Assembly: GCA_029260015.1 (NCBI GenBank) | Contig: JAJDEB010000023.1 | Span: 481,457-545,456, forward strand | Direction: 5' to 3' | Length of the DNA stretch: 64,000 nt | Origin: Phycisphaerae bacterium | GTDB lineage: Bacteria; Planctomycetota; Phycisphaerae; UBA1845 | Shown: positions 45,801 through 53,931 of the stretch, piece after piece | Layout: the number at the start of each line of letters is the position of its first letter | How positions within the stretch are numbered: position 1 is the first letter of the stretch | Made by a program: the position numbers and the translations under genes | The notes under the pieces: generated by a model | What the model saw: the letters and a program-made list of their open reading frames with translations, nothing else | Database searches by the model: none | Told to the model about the DNA's origin: nothing

Positions 45801-47461
45801 CCGCTTACCTCGCTGCGGCGGACATTGAGCCCAGTCAACCTGTTTTTGTCGCCATTGGTACGCATTTCACGCTGACCAACCAGATGACTGAAGCAGACCG
45901 TTGGCTGGAGAAAGCCCTCAAGAAAGCAGACGAAAACGAGTCACCGCAAAAATCGCGCATTCAAACGATGCGCATAGAAGTGTTAACCCGTGCAGGTGAG
46001 TTGGACCGCGCTCAGGAATTGTGCGACGCCTACAAGATAGAGTTTCCCGATGATCCGGCGAGCCTGTTCCTCGACGCCCAGATTGCACAGAATCGCGGAG
46101 ATGTCGATCGCGCGATCGAAAAACTCTCGCTGTTCCTTGAAGAACGACCGGACGTACACATCGCCATGTTCAATCGGGCACAGGCACTGGCCAGCCTTGG
46201 AGAATGGCAGCGGGCAATCTTGGACTTGGAACAACTGCGGGCACTCAATCCAACGGCAATTGGATTCCAGCCGACCGTACTGCTCGCCACGGCGTACAAA
46301 CGTGTGGGGCGACTCGACATTGCTTTCCAAGAGCTTGAAAGCGTCTACAACAAACATCCGGAAGCCAACAACGTGATTGATAAGTTGATTAACCTATACG
46401 TTGAAAACGATCGCCTCACCGACGCAGACAACGTCCTGACCACACTGCTTAACAACAACCCGGATCAAGTCGGTTGGCTATTGCGCAGTGGCGAGGTTGC
46501 TCTAAAACAAAACGATCCGACCAAGGCCATCGCCAATCAGAAGAAAGCTGTCGAACTGGGGCAGTTTCATCCGCAACTGACGGCGACGCTGTTGGAAACC
46601 TACGGCAAGATTAATGCGCCCGACCAGGGCATTGAATTCTTTAACCAGATACCACCGGGCCGGCGCTCACCTGTTGTCCTGCTGGCGTACGCAAACCTGC
46701 TGGGCGATAGCGGTAATCTTCGCGAAGCGATCAACACGTTCAGAACCGCGCTGCACAAGAGCGGATTCGATTCGTTCGAGTTTCTCGAAAAAGTCGCGTA
46801 CAGCGTCAGCAGCAAACTCGGCTCGGAAGGTGCGATCGAAAAATTCAGCGAACCGGTGGATGCGGTGCTTGAAAAAGCGAACAAGCACATCCTAAGCGCT
46901 CTGATGCAGGGTTCCGGAAAAGTCGACGAAGCGTTAGAACTCTGCGAAGAGCTACTCGAGTCGGCCAGCACTGTTCGTGAGCAGTCGTCCATCCTCATGC
47001 GTATCGCAGTCGCCCACGAAACCAAAGAAGATTGGGCACAAGCTCAAGAGTCTTACGTCAAGGCACTCAAACTGGACAAGGACAACCTGTTCGCACTCAA
47101 TAACCTCGCGTATCTCCTTTCCGATAAACTCAACAATCCCAATGAGGCGCTGCCATATGCCAAGCGGGCAACGGAACTATCCAACCACCCAGCCGTTCTC
47201 GATACTTTGGGATGGGTTTACTATCAACTTGGACGATACCAGGATGCCATCGCACAATTCACACGGATTCGACGTGGCGAAACAGACTTCCCCGATGCGA
47301 TCTATCACCTTGCTGAAACGTTCCGGCGTTCGGGTGAATTCGATAGAGCCAAAACCGTTTTTGAAGAGCTCGTCGGAGAAAACGCCCAAGGTGTCAATGG
47401 CTCCCTTGTTGCAAAAGCCCAAGAGGGTCTTCGACTCGTCAATGAGCAGAACAGCGATTGA
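42854..47461 (+). CDS. Giant TPR-repeat envelope protein (PrsT-like)
   Basis: A 1535-residue protein: one N-terminal membrane helix (LIAGLTALAFVVITAAGLLLV) and about 40 tetratricopeptide-like repeats for the rest of its length, for example GDYDAAAAFYADAMKMAG, RLGELNEARINYEKSIELVP and EDWAQAQESYVKALKLDKDN. Long TPR proteins of this kind accompany exosortase/PEP-CTERM polysaccharide systems (PrsT), and the EpsI-like gene just upstream supports that link. It probably scaffolds an envelope assembly from the periplasm. ATG at 42854 with GGTGGAA upstream. No Cys-lipobox is present. Confidence 0.9.
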   Translation: MAKRVNKNLIAGLTALAFVVITAAGLLLVQQGKLSDPTELVARAEEFAEKEDWGQAATYYRRAYTASEDPIYMVRFADMLRSAGNDFEALSKYRDANVVDPDLVEAREKTLEIEFEMADMVSGTNNWINVKETADSILNIDGHESHARAIFCKGAALVQLKEQDESNVEEGLELLKKAVELAPDEFDFAKRLAVCYSELGRDEEAEAQYAKLIASTTTKGRDAAEARCDAGRQKFREGDYDAAAAFYADAMKMAGSADDVRGRVHLRTGTFLLDCWRQMKMGVRGEDRVEVSSDEELEKTYANSVKELRAAIELIPDDSDVYLRLASLQSMRNEHDDAIETYQARLDLPFPREGFNAIRSRRNRYILLLGLADQYISKARLAETGSDEQEELGKKADEQIEEALTELPNGMDAYYSRGRLFLTLRRNREAIRWFERAEELSRGLHWQNLYFLAVARLGDNQTGAAKDAINRAIQDPTAPADCWILFAKILIAENNPNEARLAAEHALELSPESQDALLVLAAAQEKLGQTDLAERGIRGMQGGSPKFIAGQAAFIAGRGDLEEALVRIEAGLVEYPTFPQIVETAAAIYLKLDRKEDANRVIEDALAQAPGDFDLEVIKIKFSDLTPEERIEELLKKVNEIDDEYTRAVRLASYYGEQKDLEKQYELLESAKQLIKDRATPSARSAGVAGLRFIVNTLFSLAVESENPDRMDALIAEASEYDEGNGLDRAHGLTYQGRRHLYDGFMANKKAYEATQDSRDKEAEALFAEGRKHNERAVETLLEAIELYPTNGEAFAGLGDAYRRLGELNEARINYEKSIELVPQNGKVLKQLVVIADSLGNDEDYKKWLKTCRDTIPEDPWVMERTLQANEELDPREGIARREELFRDNPDDASNIRRLASLYLKLGDNQKAEERIDQMLATTDGKRYLSSAAKMLRELGKPEKALEILQKNLWDSPNDKKAEAQLLIGEHYRSVGNLQEAETAYLAAADIEPSQPVFVAIGTHFTLTNQMTEADRWLEKALKKADENESPQKSRIQTMRIEVLTRAGELDRAQELCDAYKIEFPDDPASLFLDAQIAQNRGDVDRAIEKLSLFLEERPDVHIAMFNRAQALASLGEWQRAILDLEQLRALNPTAIGFQPTVLLATAYKRVGRLDIAFQELESVYNKHPEANNVIDKLINLYVENDRLTDADNVLTTLLNNNPDQVGWLLRSGEVALKQNDPTKAIANQKKAVELGQFHPQLTATLLETYGKINAPDQGIEFFNQIPPGRRSPVVLLAYANLLGDSGNLREAINTFRTALHKSGFDSFEFLEKVAYSVSSKLGSEGAIEKFSEPVDAVLEKANKHILSALMQGSGKVDEALELCEELLESASTVREQSSILMRIAVAHETKEDWAQAQESYVKALKLDKDNLFALNNLAYLLSDKLNNPNEALPYAKRATELSNHPAVLDTLGWVYYQLGRYQDAIAQFTRIRRGETDFPDAIYHLAETFRRSGEFDRAKTVFEELVGENAQGVNGSLVAKAQEGLRLVNEQNSD

Positions 47462-47560
47462 CGGGAAAGATGGTAGCCGCGTCTTGGCGACGAGATTCGC
47501 AAATGCGCAGCATCGACACGCTTTCACCAATATCGGGGTGATCGGCGCCGGGTGGTTATC

Positions 47561-48835
47561 ATGACCGCAGGGCCGTTGATCGCCATTGTATTTTTGATCG
47601 CCTGTTCGTTTGTCATTTCCGGTGCGGAGACGGCCCTCTTCTCTCTGTCTCCGCGAGAGTTGCGACAGTTCGGAAATTCTTCAAGCGCCTTAAAGCACCG
47701 CGCCCGGGCACTGATGCGGCATCCGCGGCGCGTCTTGATGACGGTCCTCATCGTCAATACGGCTGTCAATATCGGCATTTTCGCGATTTCGTTTCTGGCT
47801 TTTCAACCGACCGGCTCAGACAATCCGATCTGGAAAATCCTCAGTGGAATCGTCGCCTTGGTTGCTGTTCTCATTTTTGGAGAGGTGGCTCCCAAAGCCA
47901 TCTCGCTGGGCAATGCGACGAAAATCGCACCGATCGTTGCCCCGGTGATTCAACTACTCGAATGGATCACATTGCCGTTGAGCACAGCGCTTCGGGTGAC
48001 ACTGGTCGAACCCATCACGCGACTCCTCGCCCCCAGCCGAACGATGGCGACTGAAGTGACGCCCAACGATCTCAAGACCCTCGTTGAACTTTCAGGCAAA
48101 CAGGGAATCATCGACGCGCGCGAGCACGAGATGCTTCTCGGCGTGGTGTCGCTGCCGAGCATTTCGGTCCGGGCGATCATGATCCCGCGCGTTGATATTC
48201 GGGCGATTTCTGTCAACGCAACGCACAACGACATCCGCGATATATTCACGGGTTCCGGCTTGAAGAAGGTACCGGTGTTCGGTAATGATCTGGATGACAT
48301 CATCGGCTTGCTTTACGCCCGCGACTTTTACCTTCGCCCCAACGAATCTGTCACCCGTATCATCAAACCGGTACACTTCGTCCCGGAAAACATCAGCCTC
48401 GCGCAGCTGTCCGAAAACTTCACTCACAAGAAAACTCCCCTGCTGATCGCCGTTGACGAATTTGGCGGGGTGGCTGGCTTGGTGACGTTAAAAGATCTGT
48501 TCCGCAAGATCGTCGGCGAGTTGGATCGTTCTGAAAACGTAGAAACCGAGAGCACGTTTCAACCCATTGACGAGCGCACCTACAAAGTATTGGGTTCGCT
48601 TAGTGTTGAGCCATGGCGTGAAGCGCTCAGCGCTTTCGTCAAGATTCCCGACGTGGACACGATGGGTGGTTTGGTGCTTTCGATTCTCGGTAGATCACCC
48701 AAGAAAGGCGACACGGTCCGCATCGGAAACATCACGATGACCGTAGACAAACTGGTGGGACGCCGCATCCAAGATATTCTTCTGCGAGCCGAACCCAAAG
48801 CCCTCAGCGCACTCACCAACGAGTTGAATTCATGA
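47561..48835 (+). CDS. CNNM/CorC-family transporter-associated protein (first of pair)
   Basis: A 424-residue protein. An N-terminal DUF21 membrane domain (about 1-190; CSFVISGAETALFSLS, then VLIFGEVAPKAISLGNA) is followed by a CBS pair (MIPRVDIRAISVNAT... and VDEFGGVAGLVTLKDL) and a C-terminal CorC_HlyC domain. Related proteins (CorC, YrkA, MpfA) affect magnesium and cobalt efflux. ATG at 47561 is used; GTG at 47552 is possible. The stop overlaps the start of the next, homologous gene by four bases (ATGA). Confidence 0.93.
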   Translation: MTAGPLIAIVFLIACSFVISGAETALFSLSPRELRQFGNSSSALKHRARALMRHPRRVLMTVLIVNTAVNIGIFAISFLAFQPTGSDNPIWKILSGIVALVAVLIFGEVAPKAISLGNATKIAPIVAPVIQLLEWITLPLSTALRVTLVEPITRLLAPSRTMATEVTPNDLKTLVELSGKQGIIDAREHEMLLGVVSLPSISVRAIMIPRVDIRAISVNATHNDIRDIFTGSGLKKVPVFGNDLDDIIGLLYARDFYLRPNESVTRIIKPVHFVPENISLAQLSENFTHKKTPLLIAVDEFGGVAGLVTLKDLFRKIVGELDRSENVETESTFQPIDERTYKVLGSLSVEPWREALSAFVKIPDVDTMGGLVLSILGRSPKKGDTVRIGNITMTVDKLVGRRIQDILLRAEPKALSALTNELNS

Positions 48836-49812
48836 TCACCGCAATCATCATATTCGCTACGCTGGCTGCCATCGCCCTGTCGGGATTTTACTCCGGTTCC
48901 GAAACCGGTCTGTATTCCGTAAGCCGACTTCGCTTGAGAATCGATGCCGAGAACGGAAACCTTCGATCCGCTCGACTCTTGCGCCTGCTGCAAGACGACC
49001 GCAAGGCACTTTCAACGCTTCTTGTCGGTACAAATCTTGCGAACTACCTGGCCACCGTGTTCGTCGCATACATCCTCACCAATCAAATCGGCGTAAAGGG
49101 GCAAGCGACCGAACTGTTTACGACCGCAGTCGTAACGCCAATCGTTTTTGTATTTGGTGAAGTCGTGCCGAAAACGCTGTATCAACGCCATTCAGAAATG
49201 CTAATGTTAAAAGGAAGTTGGTTTTTTGCGCTGTCCTCATTTTTGTTCGCGATTCCTGTCAAGGTACTGTCGATCATATCAGCTCCGCTGCTGCGGTTGA
49301 CCAACTCTCAATCGGGCCCCGACGCAAACGATCATCGGCGCAACGTCGCAATGATGCTGCAAGATGCGTTTGCGGCAGAGGACCATAGCGAAGTCCACGG
49401 CGAATTGGTCGATCGTGTACTGAACCTTACGGAACTTCCGGTACATCAAGTCATGGTCCCGCGCAACCGCGTGGTGTCGGTCGATCTCAGGGCGACCTGC
49501 CCGGAGTGTCTTACGACGATTCGTAAGAACGCCCACTCACGTTTGCTCATCTACGACAAAGATCCGCGCCGAATCGTCGGATTTGTATCAACCCATACGC
49601 TCCTTGCCAGTGACGAATGGACCCACCTCGAAGAACATCTGGAACCCATCCAAATGTTGACTCCGCAACAGTCGGTGGCGACAGCGCTAATGGCCCTCCA
49701 ATCCGAAGGCAGCGCCATCGCAGCCGTCGTTGACCGCAACAACCGCCTGCTGGGGGTTGTCACCTTCAAAGACCTGCTCGAAGAGTTATCCGGCGAACTC
49801 CACGACTGGTAA
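48832..49812 (+). CDS. CNNM/CorC-family protein (second of pair)
   Basis: A 326-residue paralogue of the upstream protein. It has the DUF21 membrane part (SGFYSGSETGLYSVSRLRLR, VFGEVVPKTLYQRHSE) and CBS repeats (HQVMVPRNRVVSVDL, AAVVDRNNRLLGVVTFKDL), but stops after the second CBS, so it lacks the CorC_HlyC C-terminal domain. It may form a heterodimer with the longer copy. Translation is coupled by the ATGA overlap at 48832. Confidence 0.93.
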   Translation: MITAIIIFATLAAIALSGFYSGSETGLYSVSRLRLRIDAENGNLRSARLLRLLQDDRKALSTLLVGTNLANYLATVFVAYILTNQIGVKGQATELFTTAVVTPIVFVFGEVVPKTLYQRHSEMLMLKGSWFFALSSFLFAIPVKVLSIISAPLLRLTNSQSGPDANDHRRNVAMMLQDAFAAEDHSEVHGELVDRVLNLTELPVHQVMVPRNRVVSVDLRATCPECLTTIRKNAHSRLLIYDKDPRRIVGFVSTHTLLASDEWTHLEEHLEPIQMLTPQQSVATALMALQSEGSAIAAVVDRNNRLLGVVTFKDLLEELSGELHDW

Positions 49813-50026
49813 CCTCCACCAGCCAAGCCCCTTTCGGACACGAAGCGGACGCAATTCGCCCCTCACTTTCATTTTGGACGCCATGAATAAGCCGGGATTT
49901 CTTGAATTCGCACCTGCATTCTGCAACAATCGAATTAGGGGTTGAACGGGGAATGAGAGCCAATTCAGCGGCTTGTCCGTATCCCACATCCCGCTTTCCC
50001 GAACTGGTCATCTGGAGAATCGAAGC

Positions 50027-51349
50027 ATGTTGAGCCAAAACATCCCCGTTTCCGCGTGCTCGATACGCGTCGCCATCGCGTTGGGTGTGATCGCGTTGAT
50101 CGCGGCACCGCTGCAAGCAATCGAGCAGGTTGTTCGCAACGACTCTGTGGAGAACTTTACAACGACGGTTCCGATTGGGGACTTCGTACCGGGCGAGCAA
50201 GGCGGTTCCCGTCTCACGTCGCCGTGCAACGGTAGCATCGTGGCGCTTCAGGTACTGTGGGTCGAACCACCCCCCGGTGGAAATCCGCAATCGCTACAAG
50301 ACGCGATTCACGTTTACAACGGAGCCACGTTCCCCACGCCCGGCGCTGAGTTGTTGCTGCTCGAAGGTCCGTTGCTGACACCCAACGCCGTCAATGAATT
50401 TCGTTTCACCGATGAAGCCGGAACCGTTCCAATCGACGTGCCGGTGACAGCCGGCCAACAGTTCTATGTCACATTGGAATTCGGTGAACCAACCGACGTC
50501 GGCGGGGGAAGCGCCAGCATCGTGCGCGACACCGACGGATGCCAAGCCGGCAAGAACGTTTTGTTCTTCAGCGGTTCCTGGCATGACTTTTGCTCCATCC
50601 AGATTCTTCTTCCCGGTGATACAGCCATTCGCGCCGTCGTCGACTGCCAAGAGCCAGCCGGAGCCTGCTGCGACCTCAACGCAAGTTGCGAAAACGATGT
50701 CGAGGAAGGGGATTGCGAAGACCCTGGTGATACCTTCTTTGTCGGTGAGGACTGCGGCGAAGTCTCGTGCCCCCAACCAGTCGGTGCCTGTTGTGATGGC
50801 TCCGGTGGTTGTCTCGAAAACCAATCGCAGGACTTCTGCGAAAACGTTCTAAGCCGCATCTATGGCGGAAATGGTAGCACATGCGCCGATGACATCTGCA
50901 ATACCGGTGCTTGCTGCTTGCAAGATGGCACGTGCGAAGAACTCATCGGACTCGTTTGCAATACGATGAATCCGACCAACTTTGAAGGCCCGGGGACATC
51001 CTGCGCCCAGTCATCATGCGTTCAGCCGACCGGCGCTTGTTGCGTTGATATTGGCGGTGGTAATTCTGTTTGCGTCCCGGGACAAACGCAGGCCAACTGC
51101 TCAGGTTCGGGCGACATCTGGCAGGGACCATTTACCAACTGTTCACCCGATCCCTGCGCAGCTGGCAATGACGGCGATATGGACGATGACGGCGATGTTG
51201 ACCTAGCCGATTTGGATCTGATCATGCAGTGCTTCGGTGCAGACGTCACCTTGGCACCGGAATGCGAACCAGCCAATACCGACGCCGGAAACAACCTGAT
51301 CGACATAGACGACTGGACGGCACTGGTCCCGCTCATCACAGGCCCGTAA
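50027..51349 (+). CDS. Secreted GACC-module protein with dockerin-like tail
   Basis: A 440-residue exported protein. A Sec signal ends at PLQA/IE (residue about 31). Residues about 35-200 form a beta-rich domain. Four cysteine modules follow, beginning GACCDLNASC, GACCDGSGGC, GACCLQDGTC and GACCVDIGGG, each with three more Cys. The end carries a calcium-binding dockerin-type repeat: GDMDDDGDVDLADLDLIMQC, then NLIDIDDWTALVPLI. GACC modules with a dockerin-like C-terminus are frequent in planctomycete surface proteins. ATG at 50027 with GGAGAA upstream. A carbohydrate or scaffold-binding role is inferred. Confidence 0.88.
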   Translation: MLSQNIPVSACSIRVAIALGVIALIAAPLQAIEQVVRNDSVENFTTTVPIGDFVPGEQGGSRLTSPCNGSIVALQVLWVEPPPGGNPQSLQDAIHVYNGATFPTPGAELLLLEGPLLTPNAVNEFRFTDEAGTVPIDVPVTAGQQFYVTLEFGEPTDVGGGSASIVRDTDGCQAGKNVLFFSGSWHDFCSIQILLPGDTAIRAVVDCQEPAGACCDLNASCENDVEEGDCEDPGDTFFVGEDCGEVSCPQPVGACCDGSGGCLENQSQDFCENVLSRIYGGNGSTCADDICNTGACCLQDGTCEELIGLVCNTMNPTNFEGPGTSCAQSSCVQPTGACCVDIGGGNSVCVPGQTQANCSGSGDIWQGPFTNCSPDPCAAGNDGDMDDDGDVDLADLDLIMQCFGADVTLAPECEPANTDAGNNLIDIDDWTALVPLITGP

Positions 51350-51458
51350 GATTCTTGCGGTAGACCCAGACAACTGGCTTGATCATGGGGCGGCTGGCGC
51401 GCGCTTCCGGATTGACCCTGCAACGAGTGGAAGTAAACAAGAAGCGGAATCAGACGAA

Positions 51459-51845
51459 ATGGGTGACAATTCCAAACACCGGATACTCGACGTCGGCCAA
51501 TGCGACCTCGACCACGGCAACATTACGCGGATGCTCAAAGAAAACTTCGATGCCACGGTGGATCGCGCCCGCGACAACGCCCAGGTCGACCACCTTCTCG
51601 ACTTCTACGATTACGATTTGATCTTGGTAAATCGCATTTTCGATGCCGACGGAAGTTCAGGGCAAGACCTGATCGCGCGACTCAAATCTGGCGATAGCGC
51701 TACCGACGCACCAGTCATGCTCGTCAGCAATTACGATGACGCGCAGGCCACCGCACAGGAATCGGGCGCGGTTAAGGGCTTCGGGAAGGCCAATCTCGAT
51801 GCACCCGAAACCACCAACTTGCTCGGATTCTTTCTTGAAAAGTGA
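51459..51845 (+). CDS. Degenerate receiver-domain protein
   Basis: A 128-residue CheY-like fold. Strand 1 ends in QCDLDH, giving acidic residues; strand 3 reads YDLILVNRIFDADG, where the usual phosphoacceptor Asp is replaced by Asn. VMLVSNYDD and FGKANL supply the Ser/Thr and Lys positions. It is probably not phosphorylated in the normal way, so it may act as a constitutive interaction module. ATG at 51459. It is convergent with the STAS-domain gene. Confidence 0.78.
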   Translation: MGDNSKHRILDVGQCDLDHGNITRMLKENFDATVDRARDNAQVDHLLDFYDYDLILVNRIFDADGSSGQDLIARLKSGDSATDAPVMLVSNYDDAQATAQESGAVKGFGKANLDAPETTNLLGFFLEK

Positions 51846-51863
51846 TGGGTCGGGATCAGCAAG

Positions 51864-52208
51864 CTAGCCCCACTCAAAAAAGTCTTCGAGCTTCGTCACC
51901 CGCAAGAGTTCCGAAACGTTCGGGCGAAGGTTCAACACTTTCACTTTGCAATTCAGCGAGCAAGTCTTTCGAACCGCCAACATCGCCCCCAGTTGTTTTG
52001 AGCTGATCGCTGGCAATTCTTCCAGATCGATCAGTACCTCGCGATCAGCGAACATCTCTTGGTTCTGAGCAACCAGATCGCTGAGAAGTGATTCCAGGTG
52101 GGCGGGATATTCATAGCCGTGTTCGAGTGATGCCGGATCGAATCGAAACGTCACCTGAGATTCTGTTGATCGAATCAAGAAAGGTGAAAATTCCAACTTA
52201 CCGGCCAT
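51864..52208 (-). CDS. STAS-domain protein (anti-sigma antagonist-like)
   Basis: A 114-residue single STAS domain. The central LIDLEELPAISSKQLGAML contains the Ser-Ser pair at the site phosphorylated in SpoIIAA-type antagonists; the C-terminal VKVLNLRPNVSELLRVTKL is the normal helix after it. It may regulate an anti-sigma kinase by partner switching, but no kinase lies nearby. ATG at 52208 has AGAGGAA five bases upstream; the open frame reaches 52265 without such a site. Confidence 0.85.
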   Translation of the reverse strand: MAGKLEFSPFLIRSTESQVTFRFDPASLEHGYEYPAHLESLLSDLVAQNQEMFADREVLIDLEELPAISSKQLGAMLAVRKTCSLNCKVKVLNLRPNVSELLRVTKLEDFFEWG

Positions 52209-52322
52209 GTCGTTCCTCTCGCGGCTGACAGCGGGTCTTAACCCAATGGCATCATTCTGAGTCAAATACCGGCAGCAGGCAAGTATTGATCAGGTTTGAA
52301 TTGCGGCGAAGTTGCGGGAACC

Positions 52323-52811
52323 TCAAAGGCAGTTAAATAATACGCTCACCGGATTGAACAAATCATATTCAACGTTGTCCTGCCAGGCGACCGTGGCGAT
52401 GTCATAGTACGCGTAGCAGATTCTCCAACGAACAGCCACGCCGAAGTGCGCGATCAAGACCAGTACGCAGGCGAGTTCGGTGCAGCGATGGCGACGCAGT
52501 GAAAACAAGACATACCCGGCCCCTGCGATCATCGACATTTTGAAAACCAGTAGCGCGATCGGTCCCAATTCCAGAACCGTTCGAGCGATGGGGTTTTCCT
52601 CGTGAAGCATCCCGTCGGCATGTGCCCGCATGGTTAGCACAAGATCAAAAACGCTGATCAGGCTGATGGCCAACACGAACAGCGCGACGCGACGCCCCCT
52701 TGCAGAAAGCGACCGCTTGATCCGCGCAGCATGGACATCGACGCTGGGCAGAATCCCCCTCAATGAAACGCCAGATGCAGCCCGAGAGTTTTGATTGGCT
52801 AGTACCTGCAT
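52323..52811 (-). CDS. DUF5658-like membrane protein
   Basis: A 162-residue protein with about three helices. The SVFDLVLTMRAHADGMLHEE stretch followed by NPIA resembles the DUF5658 pattern of a first helix, then a Glu-Asn-Pro loop. Function unknown. The start is set at the ATG at 52811, with TGGAAG upstream; ATG codons at 52841 and a GTG at 52916 are in frame, and the region between them holds a duplicated 16-mer that would otherwise encode a repeated ADGENG. Confidence 0.7.
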   Translation of the reverse strand: MQVLANQNSRAASGVSLRGILPSVDVHAARIKRSLSARGRRVALFVLAISLISVFDLVLTMRAHADGMLHEENPIARTVLELGPIALLVFKMSMIAGAGYVLFSLRRHRCTELACVLVLIAHFGVAVRWRICYAYYDIATVAWQDNVEYDLFNPVSVLFNCL

Positions 52812-52821
52812 TACGCTTCCA

Positions 52822-52853
52822 CCATTTTCGCCGTCTGCCATTTTCGCCGTCTG
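52822..52853. repeat. Tandem duplicated 16-mer
   Basis: CCATTTTCGCCGTCTG occurs twice in direct tandem, 52822-52837 and 52838-52853, at the 5' end of the leftward DUF5658-like gene. It looks like a recent slippage duplication. Confidence 0.85.
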
Positions 52854-52938
52854 CCGCTTCCCAGGTCCGATCGCAATCGACGTTTCACCGTCCCTATGCC
52901 AACCGGCTCCGGTCACCTATACTCTCCTGAAGTACTTA

Positions 52939-52992
52939 GGCGCCGATTCGACACATTTGTCCTCTGTTCTTTTGTTGGCACAGAGTAGCGCC
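52939..52992 (+). promoter_or_regulatory. Structured leader upstream of moaC
   Basis: Nested complementary segments: GGCGC (52939-52943) with GCGCC (52988-52992), and CTCTG (52962-52966) with CAGAG (52981-52985). They lie 50-100 bases before the moaC start. It does not resemble the molybdenum-cofactor riboswitch consensus that I know. Confidence 0.3.
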
Positions 52993-53041
52993 TGGCTTTA
53001 AGCGTTTGCCACAAAACTTTTTAGATCGAGCCTGTTCCATC

Positions 53042-53533
53042 ATGGACCCCGAGACTACACCGAAATTCTCGCATCTCGGCGATCAAGGCGAGGCCCGCAT
53101 GGTCGACGTTTCCGACAAATCCGTTACAACCCGAACCGCCGTCGCCAGTGCCCGCGTCACGAGTACGCCCGAAGTCATTGAGAAGATCTACTCTGGCAAC
53201 CTACCGAAAGGTGACGTGTTCAGCGTCGCCCGGATCGCAGGGATACAAGCCGCCAAGCGCACGGCTGACCTGATCCCGATGTGTCATCCTTTGTCACTCG
53301 ACTGGGCTGACATCGCCTTCGAGCGCGACGGTGATGACGCCATTGTCATCCGCGCAACCGCTCGGACCTCTGCCCGCACCGGTGTCGAGATGGAGGCCAT
53401 GACTGCCGCTTCTGTTTCTGCATTGGCACTGTACGATATGGCAAAGAGCGCAGACAAAAGCATCGTCATCGGCCCTATAAAACTGGAGTCGAAGTCAGGA
53501 GGTAAGAGCGGTGAATATCAAAGACAAAACTGA
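53042..53533 (+). CDS. moaC: Cyclic pyranopterin monophosphate synthase MoaC
   Basis: A 163-residue MoaC, full length. ARMVDVSDKSVTTRTAVASA at the N-terminus, the IPMCHPLSL active-site block (about 80) and GVEMEAMTAASVSALALYDM are the family signatures. With MoaA it makes cyclic pyranopterin monophosphate, the first molybdopterin intermediate. ATG at 53042; no strong ribosome site. The next gene starts inside it (23-base overlap) behind an AGGAGGT, so translation is coupled. Other moa genes are not in this unit. Confidence 0.97.
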   Translation: MDPETTPKFSHLGDQGEARMVDVSDKSVTTRTAVASARVTSTPEVIEKIYSGNLPKGDVFSVARIAGIQAAKRTADLIPMCHPLSLDWADIAFERDGDDAIVIRATARTSARTGVEMEAMTAASVSALALYDMAKSADKSIVIGPIKLESKSGGKSGEYQRQN

Positions 53534-53798
53534 AAACGAGACGAATTCCAACGCCCCAAAAGATGCGCTGCCCAACGAAGCCATCGCCCAATCTTTAAGA
53601 ATCGATTCTCCCAAAGCCGCGAATCTGAAGGTCTATGAGTGGGCAACCCAGTGGGGACTCAAACCGCGACAGATCATCGAATCAGCCCGCCGCCTCAACA
53701 TCCGCGTTCAAAACAGATTGACACGTTTGGCCCCAGCAGACGCCAAGCGCGTCCTCGCCGAAATCCAAAACCCTACGCCGGACTCAGAAACGACATAA
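53511..53798 (+). CDS. Free-standing IF2 N-terminal (IF2_N)-like domain protein
   Basis: A 95-residue protein. The core [20 protein letters not shown], then [20 protein letters not shown], follows the pattern of the IF2_N domain (a vyelAkelg...eli..l...gi.vkn core) usually found repeated at the N-terminus of translation initiation factor IF2. Here the domain stands alone with a charged N-terminal tail. The start is GTG at 53511 with a strong AGGAGGT seven bases before it, overlapping moaC by 23 bases. A role at the ribosome or in binding RNA/protein is inferred from the domain only. Confidence 0.78.
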   Translation: MNIKDKTENETNSNAPKDALPNEAIAQSLRIDSPKAANLKVYEWATQWGLKPRQIIESARRLNIRVQNRLTRLAPADAKRVLAEIQNPTPDSETT

Positions 53799-53931
53799 CG
53801 CTTCCAATCGATCAAAACGCCCTTGGCTGTTATTTGTTGCAAACTCGCTATGATGCCGCCCGGTATGCACCTGCGACCCGGCTGCGATTGGCGGGGCATT
53901 GTGTATCCAACCCCTTACTGTGAAACAAGTT

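Noticed and set aside
52920-53041. Molybdenum-cofactor riboswitch before moaC
   Set aside because: Only two short complementary pairs fit; the conserved core of that riboswitch class is not present, so only a generic structured leader is listed.
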